Counted from the first letter of the stretch, positions 17,678 to 26,713 are shown. The stretch is 64,000 bases of DNA from an uncultured Phocaeicola sp. (GCA_948566455.1 CAOYQO010000017.1:11773-75772); one strand, 5' to 3'. Program-made: numbers and translations. Notes: generated by a model not told the origin, from the letters alone.

Positions 17678-18146
17678 ATATAATATTCCAACTTAGTATT
17701 TTTTCTATAAAGTTCTTGTAATAAGAGGATTATCTCCAAAATCAAAGAATAAAACCCAAGTAAACTTTGCCTTTTCTTTTATTCAAGTTTGTCTATTAAA
17801 AAATAGTTGTATCAGCTATAATTCACATAAAAAAACAAACCTATGACAATTGTCATATTACGGAAAAATATTGAATATTTGGAAGCTGATATTTTTTTCA
17901 TAACAAATAGGTGGACGAAAACAGCATAATGGTTTATGGCAATTGTTTCAAAATCTATCTGTAATCCGATTCTCCTTTACTATAAGGTATCTTCTGACAA
18001 AAGATAACAATAAAAAGAGATCATAGGCTGTGCCGACCTTGCAACAAACATATTCAACTCAGCCACATCAGAAAGTGCTATCATCTTTAGAGAGAACAAA
18101 CACACATTTATTAAAAAAATACTAGACACACTGATCCCGTCAAATG
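17678..18146. other. Non-coding stretch right of invertible segment 1
   Basis: About 470 AT-rich bp between the right repeat and a rightward terminator. No convincing gene was seen on either strand. It contains a perfect 14-bp palindrome ATGACAATTGTCAT (17843-17856), a possible operator, and a 50-codon open frame without a usable start near 18000-18165 that may be a gene remnant. In the present orientation it would be transcribed rightward. Confidence 0.5.
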
Positions 18147-18178
18147 GAGGATACCTTGTGATATGATATCCTCTTTTT
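18147..18178 (+). terminator. Rightward terminator before the recombinase gene
   Basis: GAGGATA (18147-18153) pairs with TATCCTC (18167-18173) and is followed by five T residues. It would stop transcripts that leave invertible segment 1 to the right before they run antisense into the recombinase gene. Confidence 0.6.
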
Positions 18179-18206
18179 GACAAGAAACAATATCTTTACC
18201 CTATTA

Positions 18207-19145
18207 TCACAAGAATTCCCTCAGCACCACCATATTCGCTTTGTCTATCACGGTGGTATCCAATGCTGCCAGATAAATCAAAGTCGTTTTTTCCGAATCA
18301 TGTCCCATCCCTTCACTTATCACAGAAAGAGGAATATGTTTGCCTCTGGCAACACTGGCCCATGAATGGCGCGCCACATACATAGTCAAAGGATGAACAA
18401 GCCCCAACTTTTTCCCTATTTCTTTTAGCCTTCTGTTCACCAAGCAAATTGAATTTTTATATTGCAATCTTTCATCTTTCCTGATATGAATTATAATAGG
18501 AAGCAGATAAGTCGAATAGTTTCCGGGATATTTATCCACTATATCCTGCATGCATTTCTCCCATCTGATGGAAAGCAACTGACCGGTTTTCTTTCTTCTA
18601 TAAGTCAGCATACCATTATTTAAATCTGTTTTTTTAAGAAAAGCCATGTCCACAAATGACATTCCCCGGGTATAAAAGCTGAACATAAACATATCACGCG
18701 CAAACTCCATTGACTGAGAGTGACTTAAATCCATCTCCTTCAGTTGTCTGATTACTTTAAAAGAAATGGCCCGCTTCACCGTTTTTTCCACTCCCGTATA
18801 GACGTGCTTAAAAGGAAAACGCTGTCTGATCACCCCTTTATCTACTGCACGATTATACGTTGCACGCAAAATACGCATATAAAAAGAAACGGTGTTCATA
18901 CTTGCTCCCTGCTCCTTTAAATAAGTTTCATACCCCATCATCAACTCGGCATCCATATTGCTCAACAGAACATCCTTGCCATCCATAAATTTCATAAAAC
19001 TGTTCAGTGTAGCTCTATACGTCTCACTGGTACGCAATTTTCCCGATTGTCTCAGACTGGCAATATTCACTTGCATAAAGGAAGACAGTGTCTTCTTACC
19101 TGAAAAGGATAATCTTTTACTTCTTACTCTAGTTGATTCCACCAT
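18207..19145 (-). CDS. Tyrosine recombinase, candidate DNA invertase
   Basis: A 312-residue site-specific recombinase (phage integrase family). The N-terminal part (about 20-105) is the SAM-like core-binding domain; the catalytic domain has R160 (YTRG), K186 (RRKKTG), R259 in YVARHSW, H282 (MGHDS) and the nucleophile Y291 (IYLAAL). As in many Bacteroidota members, the first position of the HxxR motif is Tyr, not His. The size and features match Bacteroides invertases that flip promoters. ATG at 19145 (MVESTRVRSKR) is chosen; the open frame extends 36 codons further to 19253 without family-like sequence. Its location beside segment 1 suggests it acts there. Confidence 0.88.
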   Translation of the reverse strand: MVESTRVRSKRLSFSGKKTLSSFMQVNIASLRQSGKLRTSETYRATLNSFMKFMDGKDVLLSNMDAELMMGYETYLKEQGASMNTVSFYMRILRATYNRAVDKGVIRQRFPFKHVYTGVEKTVKRAISFKVIRQLKEMDLSHSQSMEFARDMFMFSFYTRGMSFVDMAFLKKTDLNNGMLTYRRKKTGQLLSIRWEKCMQDIVDKYPGNYSTYLLPIIIHIRKDERLQYKNSICLVNRRLKEIGKKLGLVHPLTMYVARHSWASVARGKHIPLSVISEGMGHDSEKTTLIYLAALDTTVIDKANMVVLREFL

Positions 19146-19315
19146 AATACTTGTTTTTAAGTTGATTCTTTTTTTCTGTAAAAACCTCAAGCCAAGATAA
19201 ACGATTATTCCCAGCGGTCCTTTATAAGGTATGCAATAGGGGAGATTGTTCAAAGAAACAGGAATTTTTCACTGCATTTAAAAACAAAAACGCATGTTTA
19301 TTCCTTTTAAAGAAT

Positions 19316-19323
19316 TATATTTG
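19316..19323 (+). promoter_or_regulatory. -7 box of the first L,D-transpeptidase gene
   Basis: TATATTTG matches TAnnTTTG and lies 26 bp before the ATG at 19350. No good -33 element was seen. Confidence 0.55.
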
Positions 19324-19349
19324 TAGAAGAAAGCCACAAACCTGTGTCT

Positions 19350-20372
19350 ATGATGAAAAGAATAGAATTCATATATTTATTGACCGGTTTCTGTACAATC
19401 TGCTCGTGTACCTCGAAAGCAAATAGCGAAATTAAGGAAGTGATAACAGAGGTACACAATACTGTGACAGAAGCCATCACCGAGATTGTAGAAAAAGATA
19501 TCAAACCCGAAGACATCAGGCTTGACAAGGAACTGCTGTATGATAAACATACTTTGAAGGATACCTATCCTTATAAAGACACCACCCGCCATTTCCAATG
19601 GGAGAAAATAAAGGAGCGGCTAGCATTGTTGGAGAATATTCGAAAAAAGCCGGCACAATGGTGCATCTTACAGAATTATAAAAACCGGAACGGAGAAGCG
19701 CCTTTAGTGAAAAGTTTTAAAAGGGATGCATACAAACGGATAGCCGACACATTGGGAGTGGAACGCTATCAGGGAATTCCCCTTTTCCTAACAGATGACA
19801 CCCTTACTGCCGAACGCTACGGACTGGATGGACTTCTTACCCGTCACCTAGGTGAGGAAGGAAAGTTCACCAAAGTAGAACCTGTCTTTATAGGTGGCGA
19901 ATGGTATGCTCCGACAAAATATATAAAACTGATTCCCGACAGCGTAGTGTTCAACAAAGCTATTTTTATAGACCGCCATAATCAGAATATAACTACTTTG
20001 GAACGGAAAGAAAAGGGCTACTGGCTGATACGTAGCATGAATCCTGCTACAACAGGACAACATCGTCCTCCATACGCCCAAGAAACTCCATTGGGTATGT
20101 TCGTTCTGCAAGAGAAAAAGACCAAGATGATTTTTCTAAAAGACGGTTCTGCCGCCACCGGTGGTTTTGCACCTTACGCCAGCCGTTTCAATAATGGTGG
20201 TTATATTCACGGAGTACCCACCAATGCACCGGCAACAGGGATCATAGAATACAGTTATACGTTGGGTACCATCCCCCGCTCACATATGTGTGTAAGAAAT
20301 GCCACCTCTCATGCCAAGTTTATTTTCGAATGGGCACCTGTTAATGAGACGATTATATTTGTTTTGGAATAG
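19350..20372 (+). CDS. Lipoprotein L,D-transpeptidase (YkuD-type)
   Basis: About 340 residues. A lipoprotein signal with CTICSC at its end is followed by a helical region and a C-terminal catalytic domain. The L,D-transpeptidase signature is visible as YIHGVP and, 21 residues later, SHMCVRNAT, giving the catalytic His and Cys with a Met where most members have Gly (SHGC). Such enzymes make 3-3 cross-links in peptidoglycan or attach proteins to it. The start is taken at ATG 19350; an in-frame GTG at 19344 is two codons earlier. A second, different L,D-transpeptidase-like gene follows with its own promoter. Confidence 0.82.
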   Translation: MMKRIEFIYLLTGFCTICSCTSKANSEIKEVITEVHNTVTEAITEIVEKDIKPEDIRLDKELLYDKHTLKDTYPYKDTTRHFQWEKIKERLALLENIRKKPAQWCILQNYKNRNGEAPLVKSFKRDAYKRIADTLGVERYQGIPLFLTDDTLTAERYGLDGLLTRHLGEEGKFTKVEPVFIGGEWYAPTKYIKLIPDSVVFNKAIFIDRHNQNITTLERKEKGYWLIRSMNPATTGQHRPPYAQETPLGMFVLQEKKTKMIFLKDGSAATGGFAPYASRFNNGGYIHGVPTNAPATGIIEYSYTLGTIPRSHMCVRNATSHAKFIFEWAPVNETIIFVLE

Positions 20373-20389
20373 AAATGTGCGTAACTTTG
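20358..20389 (+). promoter_or_regulatory. Promoter of the second L,D-transpeptidase-like gene
   Basis: TTTG (20358-20361) and TAACTTTG (20382-20389) are separated by 20 bp, a full match to the Bacteroides promoter. It overlaps the end of the preceding gene and the first codons of a longer frame starting at 20375, so the real start is downstream at 20417. Confidence 0.75.
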
Positions 20390-20416
20390 CACCCGTTATC
20401 CAGTTTTTCCATACGT

Positions 20417-21172
20417 ATGCAGAAAGCTTTTTTACTCCTGTTCCTATTCCTCTTTCCGTCGAGCAATGTATCGACCCGGACGGCTACACCCGAAAAGAAA
20501 GTTGCTACATCTGTCCCTGCACCTCAAAAAATGGACGGCGAACAATTATTCGAAGATATGCAATTGGGAGGGGTGGTCAATTTCCTGGCATTCCGACAGG
20601 CTGTGGCAGGATACAGCTTGATTAAACAAAAAAGCAAATCCATACTGACATTGATTGATTTCACCAAACCCTCTACCGAAAAACGTTTGTTTGTCTTTGA
20701 CATGGAACAGAAAAAGATGCTATACTCATCAGTGGTCTCTCATGGGAAAAACAGCGGCGAGAACTATGCTACCTCTTTCTCCAACGAAGTCGGCTCTTAT
20801 AAAAGTTCCCTCGGCTTCTATCTTACCGGAAACACTTATCAAGGCAGAAACGGATACTCCCTTTTATTGGACGGGCTGGAAAAAGGAATCAATGACCGGG
20901 CCCGTGAACGTGCCATCGTAGTTCATGGCGCCGCATACGCCAACCCTTCCGTCTGCAAATCAGGCAGACTGGGACGAAGCTTCGGTTGTCCGGCTTTACC
21001 ACAGGCACTGACCAAACCTATTATCAATACGATAAAAGGGGGAAGCGTACTCTTTATCTATGCCAATAATAAAGAGTATATGGCTAAAAGCTCTATTTTG
21101 CCTAACCAGACATCACAAGAATTATTTACTGAAGCATGTGAAAGTGAGCAAACCGTTTCAGTTCATTTATAG
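20417..21172 (+). CDS. Murein L,D-transpeptidase catalytic-domain protein (YkuD_2-like)
   Basis: About 251 residues with a signal peptide (QKAFLLLFLFLFPSS) and a catalytic domain containing AIVVHGAAYA and the cysteine motif GRSFGCPALP, typical of the YkuD_2/L,D-transpeptidase-catalytic group, with SLGFYLTGNTYQGRNGYSL upstream. The predicted role is periplasmic peptidoglycan editing. The start at ATG 20417 is set by the promoter box at 20382-20389, which lies within the longer frame. It follows another L,D-transpeptidase by 44 bp, but the pair differ in domain type and are not recent duplicates. Confidence 0.85.
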   Translation: MQKAFLLLFLFLFPSSNVSTRTATPEKKVATSVPAPQKMDGEQLFEDMQLGGVVNFLAFRQAVAGYSLIKQKSKSILTLIDFTKPSTEKRLFVFDMEQKKMLYSSVVSHGKNSGENYATSFSNEVGSYKSSLGFYLTGNTYQGRNGYSLLLDGLEKGINDRARERAIVVHGAAYANPSVCKSGRLGRSFGCPALPQALTKPIINTIKGGSVLFIYANNKEYMAKSSILPNQTSQELFTEACESEQTVSVHL

Positions 21173-21194
21173 TTTCTCCCAGACGGTTCCTTCA

Positions 21195-22019
21195 TTATTT
21201 CTTAGTTATTTTCTTTTCTTCTGATTTCAAACGGCGTTCCACTTTCTTTAAATCTTCGCCTGCTGACAATTGTTCCGGATAGATTCCTCGGCTTAGCATC
21301 ATATTCCGAACAGCCGTATTATTCTCAATATGTTCTTTTTCAATTGATGACTGTCCATAAAGATCTTTTTGTTGTACGTTAATAGAAGCCATCTCGGCAG
21401 CAAAATCTTTTGCCTTAATGCTGATGGTTGGTAAGAAATCGGCCAGCAGACGACTGTCGGGCGCACCAAGTTTACGTTTTAGCAACGCTGTGTCAAGACG
21501 AAACAAGGCTTTATCTCCTTTTGAACGGATAATGGCAAAACCTTTACTATCTACTCCGCGTTCATAAAGAACACCCGATAACAGCTTTTCCGTTTCAGCC
21601 AATTCTGTCCGTGCTTGAACCCGCTCATAATCCAACAGACGTTGTTCCACCAATTCTGCACGCCTTGTCTGAACAGCAAAGTAGTTTTGAGCAAAAGCTA
21701 TAGCCGGTTTACGCGCATCACCGTTTTGAGCAGTCAAATAACAGGCATAACGGGTAAGATAGATATCATCTATCTCTCTTTCTACACCAGACCCCACAGA
21801 AACCATTTTGCTGACATCAGCAAAATGGTAGGCCACATCTTCACCTGCATTCGTGCAAGCAGCTTTCGCTTTATTGATGATGGTCTCAAAGTTTCTCCAC
21901 TGGGTATAACCCAATAAGGAATACAACTCGCGTACACTCCAACACTTTACTCCATGATAATCACAAACGATACTTTCAAACTGCTTGAACTAATCTTTTA
22001 TTTCCTCGGTTTTCATCAT
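21195..22019 (-). pseudogene. dinD: dinD, DNA-damage-inducible protein D, interrupted by an early in-frame stop
   Basis: The reading frame matches the BRO-N/DinD family: FESIVCDYHGVKCWSVREL, then LLGYTQWRNFE, DVAYHFADVSKMV, and LTRYACYLTAQNGD. Homology begins well before the first possible late start (a TTG at 21926). Going upstream, the frame reaches ATG codons at 22019/22016 but is broken by TAG at 21992-21990, nine codons in. Read through the stop, the protein would be about 274 residues, the family's normal length. A -7 box lies upstream of the full-length start. Either the gene is inactive, or a shortened product starts at TTG, or the base is an error. It lies convergent to the L,D-transpeptidase gene. 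Confidence 0.8.
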
Positions 22020-22092
22020 ATATCCCCCCCTTATTACTTGTTATTACGTCAATGCCCTCCTTCTACTACAGAATTCACACTGCATATTTGCA

Positions 22093-22100
22093 CAAATATA
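22093..22100 (-). promoter_or_regulatory. -7 box upstream of dinD
   Basis: TATATTTG on the minus strand matches TAnnTTTG about 75 bp before the full-length dinD ATG. A TTG lies 22 bp further upstream (22125-22123). No LexA-type operator was recognised. Confidence 0.45.
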
Positions 22101-22496
22101 ACCTTTTATTATCAGATCCGACCAACAAAACTCTTTTTCCTAACTATTTCGATTCTTATATTATCCGTTTCTTCTAGAACAGACTTATTCCAAGAGTTAT
22201 TTTACATTTCATTAGTATCCATTTCAAAGCATATTTAAATCCATAAAAAACATTTTTCTTTATATACCCGACAAATAGCAAACTACCAAACGTCTTTTTT
22301 ACTCTTTTTGATATTCTTTAAACTCGCGAGAATCGCTTAAACGCTTCCTTCTCGTCCCGTTCATCGAAATAATCAAATGAGAGAGTAGTTTGCCCTTAAA
22401 ATCATTTCATACTATTTTGCTATCGTGTTCAAACAAAGATTGGAAATAAAAATAAGAGAATTGAATCTTTTCTAATTCAAAAACGAATAATTTGAC
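22101..22496. other. AT-rich intergenic stretch with no gene seen
   Basis: Nearly 400 bp between the divergent dinD and SpmAB-like promoters. No coding frame with family character, no strong hairpin and no repeat was found. Confidence 0.5.
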
Positions 22497-22504
22497 TACT
22501 TTTG
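22497..22504 (+). promoter_or_regulatory. -7 box of the SpmAB-like gene
   Basis: TACTTTTG matches TAnnTTTG and lies 30 bp before ATG 22534. It falls inside a longer frame that starts with TTG at 22492, so the shorter start is chosen. Confidence 0.6.
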
Positions 22505-22533
22505 TCCGAGTTATTACTAATAAAACTAGCGAT

Positions 22534-23766
22534 ATGGTTTTGAACTACATTTGGATAGCCTTTTTTCTGATAGCCTTCGTGACAGCGTTGATGCGACTCG
22601 TTTTCCTAGGCGACACACAAGTGTTTCCCGAAATTATCAACTCTACTTTCAATTCCTCCAAAACCGCTTTTGAGATTTCATTGGGACTGACCGGTGTCCT
22701 TTCTCTTTGGCTGGGTATCATGAGAATAGGTGAACAGGGCGGAGTCATCACTCTGTTTTCCCGATTGCTGGGACCTCTGTTCAGCAAACTTTTTCCCGAT
22801 ATTCCCAAAGGACATCCAGTAACAGGCAGTATCTTTATGAACCTGGCGGCCAATATGCTGGGGCTGGATAATGCCGCCACTCCCTTAGGACTGAAAGCAA
22901 TGGAGGGCCTGCAAGAATTGAACTCCAAGAAAGATACTGCCAGCAATCCCATGATCATGTTTCTGGTACTGAATACATCAGGGCTTACACTGATTCCTAT
23001 CAGCATCATGGTATATCGTGCACAGCTGGGAGCAACCCAACCTACAGATATATTTGTACCCATCCTGCTGGCAACCTTCTTCTCCACTTTGGCAGGCATT
23101 GTAGCAGTAAGTATTTATCAGAGAATCAATCTGTTTAACCGCACTATCCTCCTCTTTTTAGGAGGAATGAGTTTGCTGGTAGCAGGAATTATTTATTTCT
23201 TCAATACCTTGTCACGAGATCAGATAGATATTTACTCCACTACCTTTGCCAATGTCTTTCTATTTCTTATCATCATCGGCTTTATTGTGGCAGGGTTCAG
23301 AAAAAGAATCAATGTCTACGACTCCTTTGTCGAAGGGGCCAAAGAAGGATTCAGCACCGCCGTGCGCATCATTCCTTATCTGGTAGCCATACTGGTAGGT
23401 ATCGGAGTCTTCCGTGCATCGGGTGCGATGGACTATTTGATTGACGGTATCGGCAACGCCGTAAAGCTATGCGGTATCGACAGTGATTTCGTAGGAGCGC
23501 TCCCTACGGCGCTGATGAAACCTTTGAGCGGAAGCGGGGCACGAGGGTTGATGGTAGATGCCATGACCACATACGGTCCCGATTCCTTTGTAGGCAGACT
23601 GTCCTGTATCTTCCAAGGCTCCACAGACACCACCTTTTATATTCTGGCGGTATATTTCGGCAGCGTAGGAATAGTGAGGACACGCCACGCCGTTCCTTGC
23701 GGACTGCTAGCCGATGCGGCAGGGGTCATTGCAGCTATTCTTATCTGTTATCTTTTCTTCGGCTGA
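22534..23766 (+). CDS. Nucleoside-recognition (Gate) domain membrane protein, SpmA-SpmB fusion type
   Basis: A 410-residue inner-membrane protein with about ten hydrophobic segments. The first half resembles SpmA (GIMRIGEQGG, NLAANMLGLDNAATPLGLKA) and the second SpmB (IPYLVAILVGIGVFRASGA, PLSGSGARGLM, GSTDTTFYIL). In spore formers these are separate spore-maturation proteins; in Bacteroidota a single fused protein is common and has nothing to do with sporulation. The Gate domain suggests transport or sensing of nucleosides or ions, with no proven substrate. ATG 22534 is chosen because the -7 promoter box overlaps the longer frame. Confidence 0.85.
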   Translation: MVLNYIWIAFFLIAFVTALMRLVFLGDTQVFPEIINSTFNSSKTAFEISLGLTGVLSLWLGIMRIGEQGGVITLFSRLLGPLFSKLFPDIPKGHPVTGSIFMNLAANMLGLDNAATPLGLKAMEGLQELNSKKDTASNPMIMFLVLNTSGLTLIPISIMVYRAQLGATQPTDIFVPILLATFFSTLAGIVAVSIYQRINLFNRTILLFLGGMSLLVAGIIYFFNTLSRDQIDIYSTTFANVFLFLIIIGFIVAGFRKRINVYDSFVEGAKEGFSTAVRIIPYLVAILVGIGVFRASGAMDYLIDGIGNAVKLCGIDSDFVGALPTALMKPLSGSGARGLMVDAMTTYGPDSFVGRLSCIFQGSTDTTFYILAVYFGSVGIVRTRHAVPCGLLADAAGVIAAILICYLFFG

Positions 23767-23777
23767 AATACTTTCCT

Positions 23778-23785
23778 TATCTTTG
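23778..23785 (+). promoter_or_regulatory. -7 box of ybeY
   Basis: TATCTTTG matches TAnnTTTG, 25 bp before ATG 23811 and just after the stop of the preceding gene. Confidence 0.6.
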
Positions 23786-23810
23786 TACATTATAAAAAAA
23801 TAATCAGCCT

Positions 23811-24227
23811 ATGATAAGTTATCAAACCGAAGGGGTAAAAATGCCCGATATCAAAAAGAAAGAAACCACCGGATGGATTAAAGAAGTAGCCGCCTGCTAT
23901 GGAAAAAGAGTGGGAGAAATCGCCTATATCTTCTGTTCGGACGATAAAATTCTGGAAGTGAACCGACAGTATCTGCAACATGATTATTACACGGATATCA
24001 TCACTTTCGACTATTGTGAAGGCGACCGTATTTCCGGCGACTTATTCATCAGCTTGGATACTGTCCGCAGCAATGCAGAACAATTTGAGCAACCCTACGA
24101 CCGCGAGCTTCACCGGGTGATTATTCATGGTATCCTGCACTTGTGCGGCATCAACGACAAAGGCCCCGGTGAACGGGAGATTATGGAAGCCGCCGAAAAC
24201 AAAGCGCTGGCATTGATTTCCCTATAA
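23811..24227 (+). CDS. ybeY: Endoribonuclease/rRNA maturation factor YbeY
   Basis: A 138-residue metal-dependent endoribonuclease involved in 16S rRNA 3' processing and ribosome quality control. Family marks are NRQYLQHDYYTDIITFDY and the metal motif HGILHLCGINDK. The classical motif HxxxHxxGxxH supplies three histidines to zinc; here the third position is not His, giving H-H plus an Asn-Asp-Lys stretch, followed by an acidic EREIMEAAE tail. It has its own promoter and a hairpin terminator downstream. Confidence 0.9.
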   Translation: MISYQTEGVKMPDIKKKETTGWIKEVAACYGKRVGEIAYIFCSDDKILEVNRQYLQHDYYTDIITFDYCEGDRISGDLFISLDTVRSNAEQFEQPYDRELHRVIIHGILHLCGINDKGPGEREIMEAAENKALALISL

Positions 24228-24254
24228 CAGGACATACAAGGCAGAACAACCTAT

Positions 24255-24300
24255 AAAAGCTACGGGCATAGTTCGCAAGAATGATTGCCCGTAACCTTTT
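24255..24300 (+). terminator. Terminator after ybeY
   Basis: TACGGGCA (24261-24268) pairs with TGCCCGTA (24286-24293), extended by AAAAG/CTTTT on the outside. It lies 30 bp after the ybeY stop and ends in four T residues. Confidence 0.6.
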
Positions 24301-24453
24301 AAAGACATGCCCATAATTAGGAAAACTTTCCGCCGGACGGATAAAAAACATCGAAAGCTGTACATGCACAGCTACATTTCTTCCCTTATCTTCTTGCTTT
24401 TTCGGATTAATTGCTTTATTTTGTGAATTGAAAAACAGATAAACACAAAATAT

Positions 24454-24987
24454 ATGGAAGCTAACGTATATTTTTTCGCTGCATTAGTAAGTACGGGAAT
24501 CTTTCTTCTGCAATTCATCTTATCCATCTTTTTCGGCAGTATGGACACCGACATAGACGTTAATGCCGATGGCAACGCCGATATAGACATGAGCAGCGTA
24601 CTCTCCTTCAAAGGACTGATTCATTTCTGCATGGGTTTCGGTTGGTTCATGTATTTATGTCAGCCTCCCTACATTGTCTTACATTACCTGGGCGCCGTGA
24701 TAAGCGGCAGCTTTTTTGTCTTCGTCCTGGCTTGGATTTATAAACTCTGCTATAAGCTGAAACAAGAAAACAAGCCCGAACAGGGAGAAGAATTAATAGG
24801 CAGGAAATGCGAAATATATACCCGCTGCCAAGAACAAGAACAGGCAGGAACAGACTATGTGGTCTATATCGCCATCAATGGCGCACAAAGAGAACTTACC
24901 GTGCGGAGCATACAGGGTAAAAGCTACCGGGAAGGCGATATCCTCACACTGAAGAATTACAAGGAAGGAATCTATTATATTGATTAA
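24454..24987 (+). CDS. NfeD/YqiJ-like membrane protein, partner of flotillin
   Basis: A 177-residue protein with two or three N-terminal transmembrane segments (LVSTGIFLLQFILSIFFG, LHYLGAVISGSFFVFVLAWI) joined by an acidic loop (DTDIDVNADGNADIDM) that could bind cations, and a C-terminal domain from about residue 110 that looks like the OB fold of NfeD-type proteins (LIGRKCEIYTRC, GDILTLKNY). Its stop is 25 bp before the flotillin start. NfeD-like and SPFH genes are paired across bacteria and act together in membrane microdomains. Family membership is by architecture and context; the individual motifs are weak. Confidence 0.75.
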   Translation: MEANVYFFAALVSTGIFLLQFILSIFFGSMDTDIDVNADGNADIDMSSVLSFKGLIHFCMGFGWFMYLCQPPYIVLHYLGAVISGSFFVFVLAWIYKLCYKLKQENKPEQGEELIGRKCEIYTRCQEQEQAGTDYVVYIAINGAQRELTVRSIQGKSYREGDILTLKNYKEGIYYID

Positions 24988-25012
24988 ATAAACCCTAAAA
25001 ACGCAATCATTT

Positions 25013-26713
25013 ATGGATGAGCAGATTCTCATTTATGCAGCTATTCTGGTAGCTGTCATCGTCCTGACCATCGTCGGGATTTTAAGTCGTTACCGCAAGT
25101 GCAAGAGCGACGAGGTATTGGTAGTATATGGTAAGACCGGCGACAAGAAATCGGCTAAACTGTATCACGGAGGAGCCGCTTTTGTATGGCCCATTATCCA
25201 GGGATACTCTTTCCTGAACATGAAACCCATGCAGATTGACTGCAAACTGACTGGTGCCATTTCCAAACAAAACATCCGCGTAGATGTGCCCACTACCATC
25301 ACTGTGGCCGTAAGCACAGAGCCCGAAGTTATGCAGAATGCAGCCGAACGCTTACTGGGACTGAATATCGAAGCACAACAGGAACTGATTAAAGACGTTG
25401 TTTACGGACAAATGCGTCTGGTCATTGCCGACATGACCATCGAACAACTGAACAGTGATCGTGATACATTCCTTGAGAACTGCCGCAAGAACATCGACTC
25501 CGAATTGAAGAAATTCGGTCTTTACCTAATGAACATCAACATCAGCGATATCCGCGATGAAGCCGATTATATCGTCAATCTGGGAAAAGAAGCCGAAGCG
25601 AAAGCCAAGAACGAAGCCTTGGCTAACATTGAAGAACAACAGAAACTGGGTGCCATCAAGATTGCGGAACAACAAAAAGAACGTGCCACCAAAGTAGCGG
25701 AAACCAACCGCGACAAGAACACTCAACTGGCCGATACGCAACGTGACGAGGAAATTAAAGTAGCCATAGCCGACAAGGAACGTGAATCGAAAGTAGCAGA
25801 AGAAAATGCCGAAAAAGAATCACGTATCGCCAAAGCCAGTGCCTCTATGGAGGTGAACAAGGAACAGGCGCGTACCGAACAGGAAAGCCGTACGGCAGAG
25901 CTCCAATCCGATATGGAAATAAAGCAGGCGGAAGCACAAAAGAAATCGGCCATCGGGCAAAATAACGCTGCCAAAGAGGTTGCCGAAAGTAATGCGGAAC
26001 TGGAAGTTACCAAGGCGGAAGCCTCTAGAAAAGCCGGTGAAGCACAAGCCCGGACACAAGCTGCCGTCCTCACCGCACAGGAAAACGCACAGCGTGAAAT
26101 AGAAGAAGCGAAAGCCCGCAAAGTAGAACAGGCCTTGAAAGCGGATAAGATTGTTCCTGCCGAAATAGCCAAACAGCAGGCCATCTTGGATGCGGACGCA
26201 TTGGCCGAGCAAATAAAACGTAAGGCAAATGCAGAAGCGGAAGCTATCCTGGCCAAAGCACAGGCGGAAGCCAAGGCCATCCAGATGAAACTGGAAGCAG
26301 AAGCGGAAGGCAAGAAGAAGTCCTTGCTGGCCGAAGCGGAAGGTTTCGAGGCCATGGTGAAGGCTGCCGAGCGCAATCCCGAAATCGCCATCCAATACAA
26401 GATGGTTGACCAATGGAAGGAAATCGCTTCGGAACAGGTTAAGGCATTTGAACATATCCAACTGGGAAATGTTACTGTATTTGACGGTGGCAACGGCACA
26501 ACGTCCAATTTCTTGCAGAATGTGGTCAGCAAAGTGGCTCCCGCACTGGGTATTCTAGACAAGCTTCCCATTCATGATACCTATCAGAACATTGTCAATC
26601 CTTCCTCGAAAGGAAATGCACAGAATAAACCGGAGAAAGAGGATTTTGAACCGGTAGACAAGGACGGAAAGAAACGCCCGACCGACACCCCTCCTGCTCC
26701 GGACAAGAAATAA
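25013..26713 (+). CDS. Flotillin-family (SPFH/band 7) scaffold protein
   Basis: A 566-residue membrane scaffold. An N-terminal transmembrane helix (about residues 5-24) precedes the SPFH domain (about 30-190) and a long Ala/Glu-rich coiled coil (about 195-440) full of EA, KA and AEA repeats, as in YqiK/FloT proteins. The C-terminal tail is charged and proline-rich. Flotillins oligomerise into membrane microdomains that gather other proteins. It is paired with an NfeD-like gene 25 bp upstream and ends at a strong hairpin terminator. Confidence 0.92.
   Translation: MDEQILIYAAILVAVIVLTIVGILSRYRKCKSDEVLVVYGKTGDKKSAKLYHGGAAFVWPIIQGYSFLNMKPMQIDCKLTGAISKQNIRVDVPTTITVAVSTEPEVMQNAAERLLGLNIEAQQELIKDVVYGQMRLVIADMTIEQLNSDRDTFLENCRKNIDSELKKFGLYLMNINISDIRDEADYIVNLGKEAEAKAKNEALANIEEQQKLGAIKIAEQQKERATKVAETNRDKNTQLADTQRDEEIKVAIADKERESKVAEENAEKESRIAKASASMEVNKEQARTEQESRTAELQSDMEIKQAEAQKKSAIGQNNAAKEVAESNAELEVTKAEASRKAGEAQARTQAAVLTAQENAQREIEEAKARKVEQALKADKIVPAEIAKQQAILDADALAEQIKRKANAEAEAILAKAQAEAKAIQMKLEAEAEGKKKSLLAEAEGFEAMVKAAERNPEIAIQYKMVDQWKEIASEQVKAFEHIQLGNVTVFDGGNGTTSNFLQNVVSKVAPALGILDKLPIHDTYQNIVNPSSKGNAQNKPEKEDFEPVDKDGKKRPTDTPPAPDKK

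Noticed and set aside
17980..18183. 67-codon minus-strand frame and an overlapping 50-codon plus-strand frame
   Set aside because: The first starts with TTG inside a terminator; the second has no usable start. Neither resembles a known family; at most a gene remnant.
18177..18365. 62-codon plus-strand frame
   Set aside because: It is antisense to the 3' end of the recombinase gene and begins within the terminator.
21954..22238. 94-codon plus-strand frame
   Set aside because: It is antisense to the dinD N-terminus and promoter, with low-complexity composition.
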